A DNA stretch of 64,000 bases from Streptomyces rubrogriseus (GCF_027947575.1 NZ_CP116256.1:372001-436000), one strand, 5' to 3'. Positions 45,399 to 53,606 are shown, numbered from the stretch's first letter. Notes: generated from the sequence alone by a model not told the origin. Numbers and translations are program-made.

Positions 45399-47987
45399 TT
45401 ACTCCCCGAGGTGGGTGCGCTCTGCGGACGACGGCGTCTCGAACTCCGCCACCCAGGCCGGGACCTGCCCGGCCACCGACCCGTCCACGTCCGTGCCCAC
45501 GTAGACCGATGACAGGCGGGGGAAGGCCGACAGCCAGGACAGCCCCTCCACCGGGTGCGGTGCGTCGAGTGCCAGGTGCGTGAGCCGGTCGGGCACGATC
45601 AGGGCCGTCAGGTCCTCGACCCGGTAGGAGCCGTGGATCATGAGGCGCTGCCAGCCGCCCAGTGCGCCGAGCGTGCGGAGGTCCTCGGGCGTGGTCACCA
45701 TGAGATACGACTGGTAGGACAGGTGGGCGAGGATCTCGTGCGCGTACCGGGCCCGGTCGAAGCGGTCCCATGCGGCGGCCAGGGCCCGCTGGACCTCCTC
45801 GCTCGGATGGTCCCGGTAGCGGCGCAGGAAGTGCAGCGCCGCCTCGCTGCCGACCTCGATCGCGGTCTGCACGGTCATGTACGCCGTCCGCTCGTCGATG
45901 CCGTCCGGGCCGGGCAGCATGCCCAGCACCAGATCACCCCCGGCCCGCGCCACCTGCTGCGCCGCCGCCAGGTCGTTCGGCGGGACATGGGCCGCGAGCC
46001 CCCGCTCCACCCGCTCGCGGACCCCCGGCTCCACCTCCGCCGTGTAGTGCAGTCCGGCCGCCGCGAGCAGCGAGCCGCGCGGGGTGCCCGGCTCCGTGAG
46101 CCGGCGCAGCATGTGCTCCGCCTCTTTGGGCCGGGCGTGCGCGAGGGCAAGCAGGATCACGTCCTCCCACTCGTCCCGGTCGGCGTGGTCGACCAGCAGG
46201 TCGAAGTCCATCTCCTGAACGGCCAGCCGGGAGCCCAGATAGTCCTGGAAGGTGCGGTGCAGGAAGTCCACCCGGCCCTCGGCGGGCTCGCGCAGCAGTC
46301 CGGAGCGCAGCAGCAGCGCGGCGTATACCTCCTCGTCGCCGACACCGGCGAGGTTCAGCGCCGGCCGGGCCCGGCCGATGATCTGGAGTGCTTCGGACCG
46401 GTCCAGCTCCGCCCGGCCGTTGCGGATCAGCCACCACGCCAGCTTCTGCAGCAGCTGCACCTGGGTCGCGTACGACAGGGCGGTCCCGGCGGGGGCGTGC
46501 AGCTCGCGCTCGCGGTCCCGGCGTTCCAGGAGCATGGTCAGAGCGGCCTCGTACAGGGACCGTCGGTCCTGCGGGAGGAAACCGCGCCGGTCGCGGTGCA
46601 GGGCGCACAGCATGCCGCACATGAGGGGGTTGGTGGCCAGGCGGTTCAGTTCGGTGGTGGTCCGCACGGACCGTCGCAGCGCCTCGCCCACCGCTTCCTC
46701 GGCCCCGGCCGCACGGTGCCAGCGCCGTATGAACGTGTCGACCTCCGTAGGTCCCATGCGGGCGAGGTCCAGTTCGTGGAACCCCTCGGCGGCCAGCCAG
46801 TCCTGCGGTACGGCCGAGGGGCGCGAGGTGACCAGCCACAGGTTGCCCGGGAAGGTCCGCACCAGTTCGCGGAGCCAGCGGCGGACCGTGGCCCGGCGGT
46901 CGTCCGCGATCTCGTCGATGCCGTCGATCAGCAGTACCCCGCGCCGGGCCCGCAGAACACGCTCGGCCCAGCCGGGCGGCTGCTCTCCCGCGACGGGCGC
47001 GCCGACCGCCCGCAGGAAGTCCCCGGGTAACGGCAGCTCCGCCCCCGGCCGCACGATCCGGCGCATCGGCAGCACGAACGGCACGCGCCCGATGAGGTGG
47101 GTCAGCCCATGGTCGTAGACCCGGCTCGCGGCCGTGACCGCGAGCCACTGCACGAGGGTCGTCTTGCCGGACCCGGCGACGCCGCGCAGGAACACCTGGT
47201 CGTGTCCGGCGAGCACCTGCTCGGCGGAGACGCGCAGCGGACCGGCCCCCGCGGGGGCCTGCCGCCCGTGCTGCGGCCGGGTCGCCTCCAGGCTCAGGTA
47301 CGCCGTGTCCAGCGGCCACTCCCGGGTCCCGGCGTCCAGCCCGTAGATGGTGAGCGTGCCGTGCCGGGCGGCGACGTGGTCCGCGTAGCGCTCCTCGAAC
47401 CCGGCGTCCTCGGCGGACTGGGACGGCAGCCGTTCCAGCAGGACGTCGACGGCCCGGACCAGCCGGGCCAGCTGCTGCGTCTGGACGGTCTGCTGGCGGG
47501 CGACGTAGGTGGAGCGCTGGGTGAGGAAGTTCAGGATGTGCAGCGAGGCGGTGTGCAGCAGCCGCTCGTACAGCAGCGTGCCGCCCTCGCCGAGCCCGTA
47601 CGGGGCCAGGGGCACGCCGGCGCCCAGCTCGCGGGCGAAGCGCTCGGGGCCGAGCCCGACGGCCTCGTAGTCCTCGACGGTGATCTCGCCGAGCCGGGCG
47701 AGCGTGCGGGCCAGGGCGTCCTTGACGGCCGCCGCCTCCGCGGCGTCCACGGGCTCCTCGCCGGGTCCGGCCGAGGTCAGCGCCCTGCGGACCAGCTCTC
47801 CGGCGATCCTGTCGACGTCCTCGGGCGTGACGTTCCGCTTCTCGCCCCGGAAGGACACCAGCGCCGATATCCGCACCGGGCGGTCCACCAGCCCCGCTCC
47901 CGGCCCGTCCCGGACGAAGAGCCGCCGGACGAGCGGTACGACCGCGCTGGACGCGACACGGGCCCCGAGTGCTGTGACGTCGACCAT
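45399..47987 (-). CDS. NACHT NTPase, NLR-like, first of a tandem pair
   Basis: An 862-residue paralogue of the following gene with the same order of parts: helical N-terminus (~1-210, with LLYERLLHTASLHILNFLTQ), Walker A GVAGSGKTTLVQW (~269-281), Walker B VLLIDGIDEI (~351-360), LVTSRPSAV, TNPLMCGMLCAL, FLHRTFQDYLGS and a C-terminal leucine-rich stretch (IVPDRLTHLALDAP, LSWLSAFPRLSSVYV). The two diverge most in the N-terminal domain and in the C-terminal repeats, as expected if they recognise different ligands or interact with different partners. ATG 47987 is the first start. The promoter must lie in the 400-bp gap shared with the divergent M23 peptidase. Confidence 0.85.
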   Translation of the reverse strand: MVDVTALGARVASSAVVPLVRRLFVRDGPGAGLVDRPVRISALVSFRGEKRNVTPEDVDRIAGELVRRALTSAGPGEEPVDAAEAAAVKDALARTLARLGEITVEDYEAVGLGPERFARELGAGVPLAPYGLGEGGTLLYERLLHTASLHILNFLTQRSTYVARQQTVQTQQLARLVRAVDVLLERLPSQSAEDAGFEERYADHVAARHGTLTIYGLDAGTREWPLDTAYLSLEATRPQHGRQAPAGAGPLRVSAEQVLAGHDQVFLRGVAGSGKTTLVQWLAVTAASRVYDHGLTHLIGRVPFVLPMRRIVRPGAELPLPGDFLRAVGAPVAGEQPPGWAERVLRARRGVLLIDGIDEIADDRRATVRRWLRELVRTFPGNLWLVTSRPSAVPQDWLAAEGFHELDLARMGPTEVDTFIRRWHRAAGAEEAVGEALRRSVRTTTELNRLATNPLMCGMLCALHRDRRGFLPQDRRSLYEAALTMLLERRDRERELHAPAGTALSYATQVQLLQKLAWWLIRNGRAELDRSEALQIIGRARPALNLAGVGDEEVYAALLLRSGLLREPAEGRVDFLHRTFQDYLGSRLAVQEMDFDLLVDHADRDEWEDVILLALAHARPKEAEHMLRRLTEPGTPRGSLLAAAGLHYTAEVEPGVRERVERGLAAHVPPNDLAAAQQVARAGGDLVLGMLPGPDGIDERTAYMTVQTAIEVGSEAALHFLRRYRDHPSEEVQRALAAAWDRFDRARYAHEILAHLSYQSYLMVTTPEDLRTLGALGGWQRLMIHGSYRVEDLTALIVPDRLTHLALDAPHPVEGLSWLSAFPRLSSVYVGTDVDGSVAGQVPAWVAEFETPSSAERTHLGE

Positions 47988-48385
47988 GCCCCGAGCCTAG
48001 GTGAACGCCCTTGTACGGGGGGCGGGTTAACCGGGACGGGAGTAGCCCCCGTCACATTCACCGCCTCTTCGATCATGCCCACCGGTGATGTGCCGCACAG
48101 GCCGATTGCCGTGTACTACGGGGAATAGTGGCCGCCGCAAGAACTACGAAAACGGACATACCGGAGCACTTGATGGGGGGCTTTCCGGGGCTCTGAGCTG
48201 GTTTTGTCCAAAATGGCCGCTCTGGTGTGAGTCATGAAGTTTCACTCTGAAGTACTAAATAGGGTCGTAGGTCACACCTTTGTGCGGTTCGGGGTCGCCG
48301 GGTTACCAAGGTTGAGCCCGCCCGGTGAGCGCCTTGTGCGTCCCGCCGGTGGGCATTCCTCTGCACCCGTCCCCATGAGGTTCGA
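47988..48385. other. Divergent intergenic region between the NACHT pair and the M23 peptidase
   Basis: Roughly 400 bp without a gene. The middle (48110-48270) is less G/C-rich than its surroundings and should hold the promoters; ACTAAATAGGGT at about 48255-48266 is a possible -10 for the peptidase. The 115 bp after it are strongly structured (several GCCGGG/CCCGGC and CACAC/GTGTG-type pairings), suggesting a structured leader. I could not match it to the c-di-AMP ydaO riboswitch that precedes other Streptomyces cell-wall hydrolase genes. Confidence 0.5.
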
Positions 48386-49072
48386 ATGTTTCCGCGTGTC
48401 ACGTCCCGTTCTTCCCGTACGACCATCCGCACCCGCGCCGCGGTGATGGCCGCAGGCCTCGGAGCCTCGGTCGCACTGGGAGCCGGGGTCGCGGCCGCCA
48501 CCGGCACCACGGCGGCCTCCAGCACCACCGCCGCCGCGAGCGCCGTAGAGGCCCAGGCCGCGGCGCAGGCCAAGGCGGCGAAGGCCGAGAAGGCCGCCGC
48601 GAGCGCCAAGAAGAGCACCACCGCCAAGAAGACGGCCACCAAGAAGAAGGCCGCCTCCTGGGTCGACCCGGTCAAGAAGTACGAGCTGAGCGCCAGCTTC
48701 GCCCAGAACGGCGGCATGTGGGCGCACAAGCACAGCGGCCAGGACTTCGCCGTGCCGATCGGCACCAACGTCGTCGCCGCCCACGGCGGCACCGTGGTCA
48801 AGGCCGGCGGCAACGGCGCCGGCGACGGCCCCGCCTACGGCAACGCCATCGTCATCAAGCACGGCAACGGCACGTACTCCCAGTACGCGCACCTGTCCAA
48901 GATCAACGTGAAGATCGGCCAGATCGTGAAGACCGGCCAGTCGATCGCCAAGTCCGGCAACACCGGCAACTCCAGCGGTCCGCACCTGCACTTCGAGATC
49001 CGGACCACCCCGAACTACGGCTCGGCCGTGGACCCGGTCGCCTTCCTGCGCGGCAAGGGTGTGACCGTCTGA
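48386..49072 (+). CDS. Secreted M23 (LytM-type) peptidase
   Basis: A 228-residue exported zinc endopeptidase of the lysostaphin/LytM family, which cuts peptidoglycan cross-bridges. The N-terminus has a signal peptide (hydrophobic stretch MAAGLGASVALGAGVAAATG). A Lys/Ala-rich coiled linker follows (KAEKAAASAKKSTTAKKTAT). The catalytic domain carries the metal ligands HSGQDFAVPIG (His and Asp) and HLHFE, with GNAIVIKHGNGTYSQYAHLS between. All M23 ligands are present, so it should be active rather than a NlpD-type activator. ATG 48386 has GAGG six bases upstream. Confidence 0.92.
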   Translation: MFPRVTSRSSRTTIRTRAAVMAAGLGASVALGAGVAAATGTTAASSTTAAASAVEAQAAAQAKAAKAEKAAASAKKSTTAKKTATKKKAASWVDPVKKYELSASFAQNGGMWAHKHSGQDFAVPIGTNVVAAHGGTVVKAGGNGAGDGPAYGNAIVIKHGNGTYSQYAHLSKINVKIGQIVKTGQSIAKSGNTGNSSGPHLHFEIRTTPNYGSAVDPVAFLRGKGVTV

Positions 49073-49083
49073 CGGACGGGCCG

Positions 49084-49104
49084 GGGGTGCCGTGACGGCA
49101 CCCC
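49084..49104. terminator. Bidirectional hairpin between convergent genes
   Basis: Perfect 9-bp stem ggggtgccg/cggcacccc with loop TGA, 11 bp after the M23 stop and touching the last base of the TetR stop codon on the other strand. Confidence 0.75.
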
Positions 49105-49691
49105 TACGCGCCCGCGGCTCCCCGGTGGGCCTGGGTGATCAGATCGATGGCGACCTCGAGAACGGCAGCACGCTGTTCCTCGGGGTCGCCTTCGAGGTCC
49201 CGGAGCACGAACATCCCGGCGTGCAGCGTGAACAGCGCCGTGACGCAGCGGACCTGGTCGACCAGGTCCGCCTCGGGGTCCATGAGGATGTCGCGCAGGC
49301 CGAACATCCGGTGCTTGAACAGCTCGCCGATCCGCAGGTCACGCACCGTGGCCTGGTTCTCCTGCATGAAGCGGAACAGCGGCGTCGCGCCGGCCAGTGC
49401 CTCGCTGTAGCGCCGGATGATCTCCTGCTTCGTCTCCAGGGTGTGCGGCTGCTCGCGCCCCCACTCGATCAGGTCCTCCAGCGGCCGGGAGAGGTCCTCG
49501 AAGATGCTGACGAGGATCTCTTCCTTCGTCTTGAAGTGGTAGTAGAGCGCGGCCTTGGTGACGTCCAGGCGCTCGGCGATCTCGCGCAGGGAGGTCTTCT
49601 CGTACCCCTGCTCCGCGAAGAGCTCGAGCGCCACGTCCTGGATGCGCTGGCGGGTGTCCCCGCGGCGTCGCTGCTGCTTGGTGCCGTTCAT
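49104..49691 (-). CDS. TetR-family repressor, probably of the divergent MFS pump
   Basis: A 195-residue regulator. The N-terminal HTH is RQRIQDVALELFAEQGYEKT followed by SLREIAERLDVTKAALYYHF, the canonical TetR signature. The C-terminal ligand domain is all helical and unassigned. ATG 49691 (MNGTKQ) is about 12 bases after AGGAGG; ATG 49703 lies directly against that site and is less likely. It is divergent from the efflux gene across about 160 bp containing clear inverted repeats, the standard layout for a local, drug-responsive repressor. Confidence 0.9.
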   Translation of the reverse strand: MNGTKQQRRRGDTRQRIQDVALELFAEQGYEKTSLREIAERLDVTKAALYYHFKTKEEILVSIFEDLSRPLEDLIEWGREQPHTLETKQEIIRRYSEALAGATPLFRFMQENQATVRDLRIGELFKHRMFGLRDILMDPEADLVDQVRCVTALFTLHAGMFVLRDLEGDPEEQRAAVLEVAIDLITQAHRGAAGA

Positions 49692-49740
49692 TGTGCCGCC
49701 CATCCTCCTACGCACCTCCTGCCCCGCGCACTTTCCGAAA

Positions 49741-49814
49741 AACTTACTTGACGCCCGGCTAGTTACGCGCCTACCTTTCCCAGTGTAGACAACTTGCCGG
49801 GCGGCAAGTAAGTG
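49741..49814. promoter_or_regulatory. TetR operator region and MFS promoter
   Basis: An 18-bp palindrome ACTTGCCG-GG-CGGCAAGT occupies 49792-49809. A longer inverted repeat places 49741-49758 (aacttacttgacgcccgg) opposite 49797-49814 with one or two mismatches, so the half-site caagtaagt occurs on both flanks. Between them, TTGACG (49748-49753) and TACCTT (49772-49777), 18 bp apart, form a likely MFS promoter. Bound repressor would cover both -35 and start site. Confidence 0.7.
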
Positions 49815-49850
49815 GCAAGTGGCACAGCGGTAGCTGGGGGAGTAGGAGAG

Positions 49851-51452
49851 ATGGCCGAGAAAACGGAGGCGGCGACCGGCGGAGCCGGCGCCGGCGAGCA
49901 GCCGAGGAGCGTGCGGGTCGTCCTGCTCGCCCTCATGATCGCGATGATGCTCGCGATGCTCGACAACATGATCATCGGCACCGCGATGCCGACGATCGTG
50001 GGCGAGCTGGGGGGTCTGGAACACCTGTCCTGGGTCGTCACCGCGTACACCCTGGCCACCGCGGCCTCCACCCCGCTGTGGGGCAAGCTCGGCGACATGT
50101 ACGGGCGCAAGGGCTCGTTCATGACGTCGATCGTGATCTTCCTGGTCGGCTCGGCGCTCAGCGGCATGGCCCAGGACATGGGCCAGCTGATCGGCTTCCG
50201 CGCGATCCAGGGCCTGGGTGCCGGTGGTCTGATGGTCGGCGTCATGGCGATCATCGGCGACCTGATACCGCCCAGGGAGCGGGGCAAGTACCAGGGCATG
50301 ATCGCCGGTGTCATGGCGCTCTCGATGATCGGCGGACCGCTGGTCGGCGGCACCATCACCGACCACTGGGGCTGGCGCTGGTCCTTCTACATCAACCTTC
50401 CGCTCGGCGTGGTCGCGCTGATCGCCATCAGCGCCGTACTGCACCTGCCGAAGAAGCGCAGCGAGGCCCGGATCGACTACCTGGGCGCCGCGCTGCTGAC
50501 CATCGGCATCACCGCCATCGTGCTCGTCACCACCTGGGGCGGCACCGAGTACGCCTGGACCTCCGCGCGGATCATGGAGCTGATCGGCATCGGCGTCGCC
50601 GCGCTGGTCGGGTTCGTGTTCTGGCAGACCAGGGCCGCCGAGCCGATCCTGCCGCTGCACATCTTCCGCAGCCGCAACTTCACGCTGATGTCCGTCATCG
50701 GCTTCATCGTCGGCTTCGTGATGTTCGGCGCCACCCTCTTCCTGCCGCTGTACCAGCAGTCGGTGCAGGGCGCGTCCGCCACCAACTCCGGGCTGCTGCT
50801 CCTGCCCATGCTGGGCGCGATGCTCGTCACGTCGATGGTCGCCGGCCGCGTCACCACCAGCACCGGCCGCTACAAGATCTTCCCGCTGGCGGGCGGCGCG
50901 CTGATGACGGTCGGCCTGTACCTGCTGTCGACCATGGACACCGACACCACCCGCTTCACCTCCGGCCTGTACATGGCCGTCGTCGGTCTCGGCATGGGCT
51001 GTCTGATGCAGATCACCATGCTGGTGGCGCAGAACAGCGTGGAGATGAAGGACATGGGCGTCGCGTCCTCCTCCACCACCCTCTTCCGCACCCTCGGCTC
51101 CTCCTTCGGCGTCGCGATCATGGGCGCGCTGTTCAACAACCGCGTCCAGGACGTCATGGCCGAGCGGGCCGCGGGCTCGGGCGCCAAGGCGACGGAGCAG
51201 TCGGCGACGCTGACGGCGGACGCGCTGAACGCGCTGCCGGCGGCGATCCGCGACGCCTACCAGCACGCGGTGTCCGCCGGAACCCACACCGCGTTCCTGC
51301 TGGGCTCCGTGGTGGCCGTCCTCGCACTGGTCGCGGCGGTCTTCGTGAAGGAGGTCCCGCTCAAGGGCGCGGGCCCGAAGGAGGCCGACACCCCGGCCGA
51401 CCGTGACGGCGACCCGGCCACGGCGAAGGCCCCGGTGACCGAGGCCGTCTGA
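49851..51452 (+). CDS. MFS drug efflux transporter, DHA2 (EmrB/QacA) family
   Basis: A 533-residue proton-driven exporter with about 14 hydrophobic segments. DHA2 markers are visible: motif C-like DNMIIGTAMPTIVGELGGLE after the first helix, motif A GKLGDMYGRKGSF, and GFRAIQGLGAGGLMVGVMAI. The extended C-terminal region and a charged Pro/Thr tail follow the last helix. Substrates are unknown, probably lipophilic antibiotics or dyes. ATG 49851 has AGGAGAG immediately upstream. It is controlled by the divergent TetR gene through the operator region between them. The last 196 bp are overlapped on the other strand by the ATPase gene's open frame. Confidence 0.92.
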   Translation: MAEKTEAATGGAGAGEQPRSVRVVLLALMIAMMLAMLDNMIIGTAMPTIVGELGGLEHLSWVVTAYTLATAASTPLWGKLGDMYGRKGSFMTSIVIFLVGSALSGMAQDMGQLIGFRAIQGLGAGGLMVGVMAIIGDLIPPRERGKYQGMIAGVMALSMIGGPLVGGTITDHWGWRWSFYINLPLGVVALIAISAVLHLPKKRSEARIDYLGAALLTIGITAIVLVTTWGGTEYAWTSARIMELIGIGVAALVGFVFWQTRAAEPILPLHIFRSRNFTLMSVIGFIVGFVMFGATLFLPLYQQSVQGASATNSGLLLLPMLGAMLVTSMVAGRVTTSTGRYKIFPLAGGALMTVGLYLLSTMDTDTTRFTSGLYMAVVGLGMGCLMQITMLVAQNSVEMKDMGVASSSTTLFRTLGSSFGVAIMGALFNNRVQDVMAERAAGSGAKATEQSATLTADALNALPAAIRDAYQHAVSAGTHTAFLLGSVVAVLALVAAVFVKEVPLKGAGPKEADTPADRDGDPATAKAPVTEAV

Positions 51453-51943
51453 CCTCGCGGCGGCCCGCCGCCTTCCTCCTGACCAGGCCCCCGGATGGTT
51501 CCGACCACCCGGGGGCCTGCTTCGTCCGCCGCGCCGACGCACTCGAACCACACCGTCTTGCCCCGCCCGTCCGGGTAAGGCGTGACACCCCACCGGTCGG
51601 TCACCGCCGCGACGATCACGAGCCCCCGCCCGCCCTCGCCCAGCGCGTCCCCCGCGGCCGGGACCGGCAGCTCCGGGCACCCGTCGGCGACCTCCACCCG
51701 CACCCCGCCCGGCCGCAGCAGGAAGCACACGCGGCCACGCCGTCCGGGCACGTGCCGTACGACGTTGGCGACCAGCTCCGTGAGCGCCAGCTCGGCGGCG
51801 TCGGCCACGTCGGAGAGGCCCGAGCGGACGAGGTACAGCCGCAGCACACGGCGCAGATGACGGGCCGAGTGCGCGCCCAGGGCGAACTCGGCGTGGTACT
51901 GGCTCTCGACGTCCGCCGCCTGCGGACCGGTTACGTGATTCAC
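51257..51943 (-). CDS. RsbW-type ATP-binding regulatory protein (AbaA OrfA-like)
   Basis: The first ~145 residues form a GHKL/HATPase_c_2 domain of the anti-sigma-factor kinase type: LALTELVANVVRHVPGRRGR is the N-box, ELPVPAAGDALGEGGRGLVI carries the G-boxes, and GKTVWFEC the last strand. These small ATPases are abundant in Streptomyces. One class sits beside WhiJ-like XRE and DUF397 genes, as here. The remaining ~80 residues are low in complexity and run antisense through a hairpin and 196 bp of the MFS gene. A lost stop codon may explain this tail; relatives end near residue 150. It is divergent from the XRE gene. Confidence 0.75.
   Translation of the reverse strand: MNHVTGPQAADVESQYHAEFALGAHSARHLRRVLRLYLVRSGLSDVADAAELALTELVANVVRHVPGRRGRVCFLLRPGGVRVEVADGCPELPVPAAGDALGEGGRGLVIVAAVTDRWGVTPYPDGRGKTVWFECVGAADEAGPRVVGTIRGPGQEEGGGPPRGQTASVTGAFAVAGSPSRSAGVSASFGPAPLSGTSFTKTAATSARTATTEPSRNAVWVPADTACW
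51484..51519. terminator. Hairpin downstream of the MFS gene
   Basis: A 16-bp stem with one mismatch, caggcccccggatggt (51484-51499) against accacccgggggcctg (51504-51519), loop TCCG. It suits termination of the MFS transcript, yet lies inside the open frame of the ATPase gene on the other strand, after that protein's conserved domain. Confidence 0.65.
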
Positions 51944-52038
51944 GCCACCACCCTGCGACGCGGTGCGTACGCTCGACTACGCACAGAAACGAACGCCGAG
52001 AGGTGTTGCCGTCCGCAGTCCCGGAGTGAGGTGCCGCA

Positions 52039-52887
52039 GTGGCCAACATCCAGTCCCTCGACCCGACCGCGTCACCGCTCGACTACTACGGCTGGGAGCT
52101 GCGCCGCCAGCGCGAGGCCCACGGCCTCAGGCAGGGCCAGCTCGGCGACATCATCTTCTGCACCGGCTCCCTGATCGGCCAGATCGAGACGACCAAGAAG
52201 GTCCCGACGCGGGACTTCTCCGAGCGGGTGGACGCCGCGCTGGGCACGGACGGCCTGTTCTCCCGTCTGATCGGCCTGGTGCTGCGCAGCCAACTCCCGA
52301 CGTGGTTCCAGCCGTACGCGGAGATGGAGGCGAAGGCGGCGTACATCTCGACGTACCAGGCGCAGCTCGTCTACGGGCTGCTGCAGACGGAGGAGTACGC
52401 GCGGGCGGTGTTGGCGACGGGCATGCCGGACGACTTGGAAGGTCTGCTGGCGGGCCGGATGGAACGCCAGCGCATCCTGGAGCGTGAGCGGCCGCCGCTG
52501 GCTTGGGTGGTGCTGGACGAGGCGGTGCTGCACAGGCCAATCGGCGGACATGAGGTCATGCGGCGGCAACTGGCCCGCCTGTTGGAGTTCGCCGGTCACC
52601 GCTGGGTGCATGTGCAGGTCCTGCCGAACGAGGCGGGGGCGCATGCCAGTCTCGCCGGTTCGTTCACCGCCATGCGCTTCGACGAAGACCCGGACATCAT
52701 CTATACGGAAGACGTCATCTCCGGTCACATGACGGCTAATCCGGAGACCATGAGGGAAGCCGCGCTCCGTTACGCTCGCTTGCAGGCTGCCGCCCTCTCC
52801 GTGGAGGATTCGGCGGAACTGATCATCCGTGTGATGGAGGAACGCTATGGAGACTGCTCCCAGCCCGAGGAACACCCAGTGGCGTAA
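52039..52887 (+). CDS. XRE-family regulator with DUF5753 (WhiJ/Scr1-like)
   Basis: A 282-residue DNA-binding protein. An N-terminal helix-turn-helix is followed by the DUF5753 domain shared by WhiJ-like and Scr1-like proteins. The HTH reads ELRRQREAHGLRQGQLGDII, then CTGSLIGQIETTKKVPTRDF; DUF5753 has YISTYQAQLVYGLLQTEEYA, WVVLDEAVLHRPIGGHEVM and VLPNEAGAHASLAGSF. Streptomyces carry dozens of such proteins, several affecting development and antibiotic production. GTG 52039 has GAGGTG about eight bases upstream. Its 3' end overlaps the DUF397 gene by 41 bp, implying coupled expression. Confidence 0.9.
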   Translation: MANIQSLDPTASPLDYYGWELRRQREAHGLRQGQLGDIIFCTGSLIGQIETTKKVPTRDFSERVDAALGTDGLFSRLIGLVLRSQLPTWFQPYAEMEAKAAYISTYQAQLVYGLLQTEEYARAVLATGMPDDLEGLLAGRMERQRILERERPPLAWVVLDEAVLHRPIGGHEVMRRQLARLLEFAGHRWVHVQVLPNEAGAHASLAGSFTAMRFDEDPDIIYTEDVISGHMTANPETMREAALRYARLQAAALSVEDSAELIIRVMEERYGDCSQPEEHPVA

Positions 52888-53116
52888 GTCCAGTTACAGC
52901 GGAAACACCGGCGGGGAATGCGTGGAGTGCACCGTCACTGACGGCGCCGCCTGGCGGACCGCCTCGTACAGCGGAAACACGGGCGGCGACTGCGTCGAGG
53001 TTGCCGATGGATGCCCCACCGGTGCCGTCCCCGTCCGGGACAGCAAGAACCCGTCCGGGCCCGTCGTCACCGTCGGAGCCGGTGCCTGGCAGTCCTTCGT
53101 CGACGGCCTGCGGTAA
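52847..53116 (+). CDS. DUF397 protein with duplicated motif
   Basis: Small acidic partner (89 residues) of the upstream XRE regulator. A normal DUF397 protein has one W-K/R-SSYS-GNTGGECVE motif. Here it occurs twice: WRKSSYSGNTGGECVE near residue 12 and WRTASYSGNTGGDCVEVADG near residue 36, followed by the usual PVRDSKNPSGPVVTV and W-FVDGLR end. The DNA of the two copies is also similar, so the duplication looks recent. DUF397 proteins bind or modulate their cognate XRE partner in studied cases. The ATG lies inside the XRE gene in another frame. Confidence 0.88.
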   Translation: METAPSPRNTQWRKSSYSGNTGGECVECTVTDGAAWRTASYSGNTGGDCVEVADGCPTGAVPVRDSKNPSGPVVTVGAGAWQSFVDGLR

Positions 53117-53134
53117 CCGCCCGCCCGCTACCGC

Positions 53135-53596
53135 TCACCCCGGTCCGCCTGCCGGGCGAGGAACTCCTCGCACCATGAACACGTCCACCGGATCCTCGCT
53201 CGTCACGGCGAATCCGTGCCGTTCGTACAGCCGCCGGGCGGGACTGCCCCGCAGTACGTTCAGCCGGACCACCGTGCCCTCGCGGTCGCACTGTTCCAGC
53301 AGCTCGCGCAGCACGGCCGTACCGATGCCGGCGCCCTGCACCCGCGGGTCCAGATAGAAGTGCTCCAGCCAGTGGGTGTCCTCCGCCGGCCGCAGCGCCA
53401 CGCACCCGGCGAACGCGCCGCCCACCTCGATCACCCGGGTGTGCGCCGGGACGAACCCGTCCCGCAGCCGCTGCCGCACCCGCCGCGCGTCGTACCGCCC
53501 GAGCCGCTCCAGATCCGCCCGCAGCACCAGGGCACGCAACTCGGCCACCGCCTCGACGTCCCCCGCCGAGGCCGGTCGCAGTCCCCAGTCCGCCAT
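53135..53596 (-). CDS. GNAT-family N-acetyltransferase
   Basis: A 153-residue acetyltransferase of unknown substrate. It begins MADWGLRPASAGDVEAVAEL and has the acetyl-CoA-binding loop VQGAGIGTAVLRELLEQC (motif A), LEHFYLDPR before it, and ARRLYERHGFAV after it. The length is standard for a single GNAT domain. ATG 53596 is used; the longer open frame upstream overlaps the LysE gene end. It lies 10 bp after the LysE gene on the same strand, so the two may be co-transcribed. Confidence 0.88.
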   Translation of the reverse strand: MADWGLRPASAGDVEAVAELRALVLRADLERLGRYDARRVRQRLRDGFVPAHTRVIEVGGAFAGCVALRPAEDTHWLEHFYLDPRVQGAGIGTAVLRELLEQCDREGTVVRLNVLRGSPARRLYERHGFAVTSEDPVDVFMVRGVPRPAGGPG

Positions 53597-53606
53597 GATC
53601 GTCAGA

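Noticed and set aside
48250..48385. ydaO (c-di-AMP) riboswitch call
   Set aside because: Suggested by gene context only; I could not find the conserved core near the 3' end of the motif, so it is reported as a question, not a feature.
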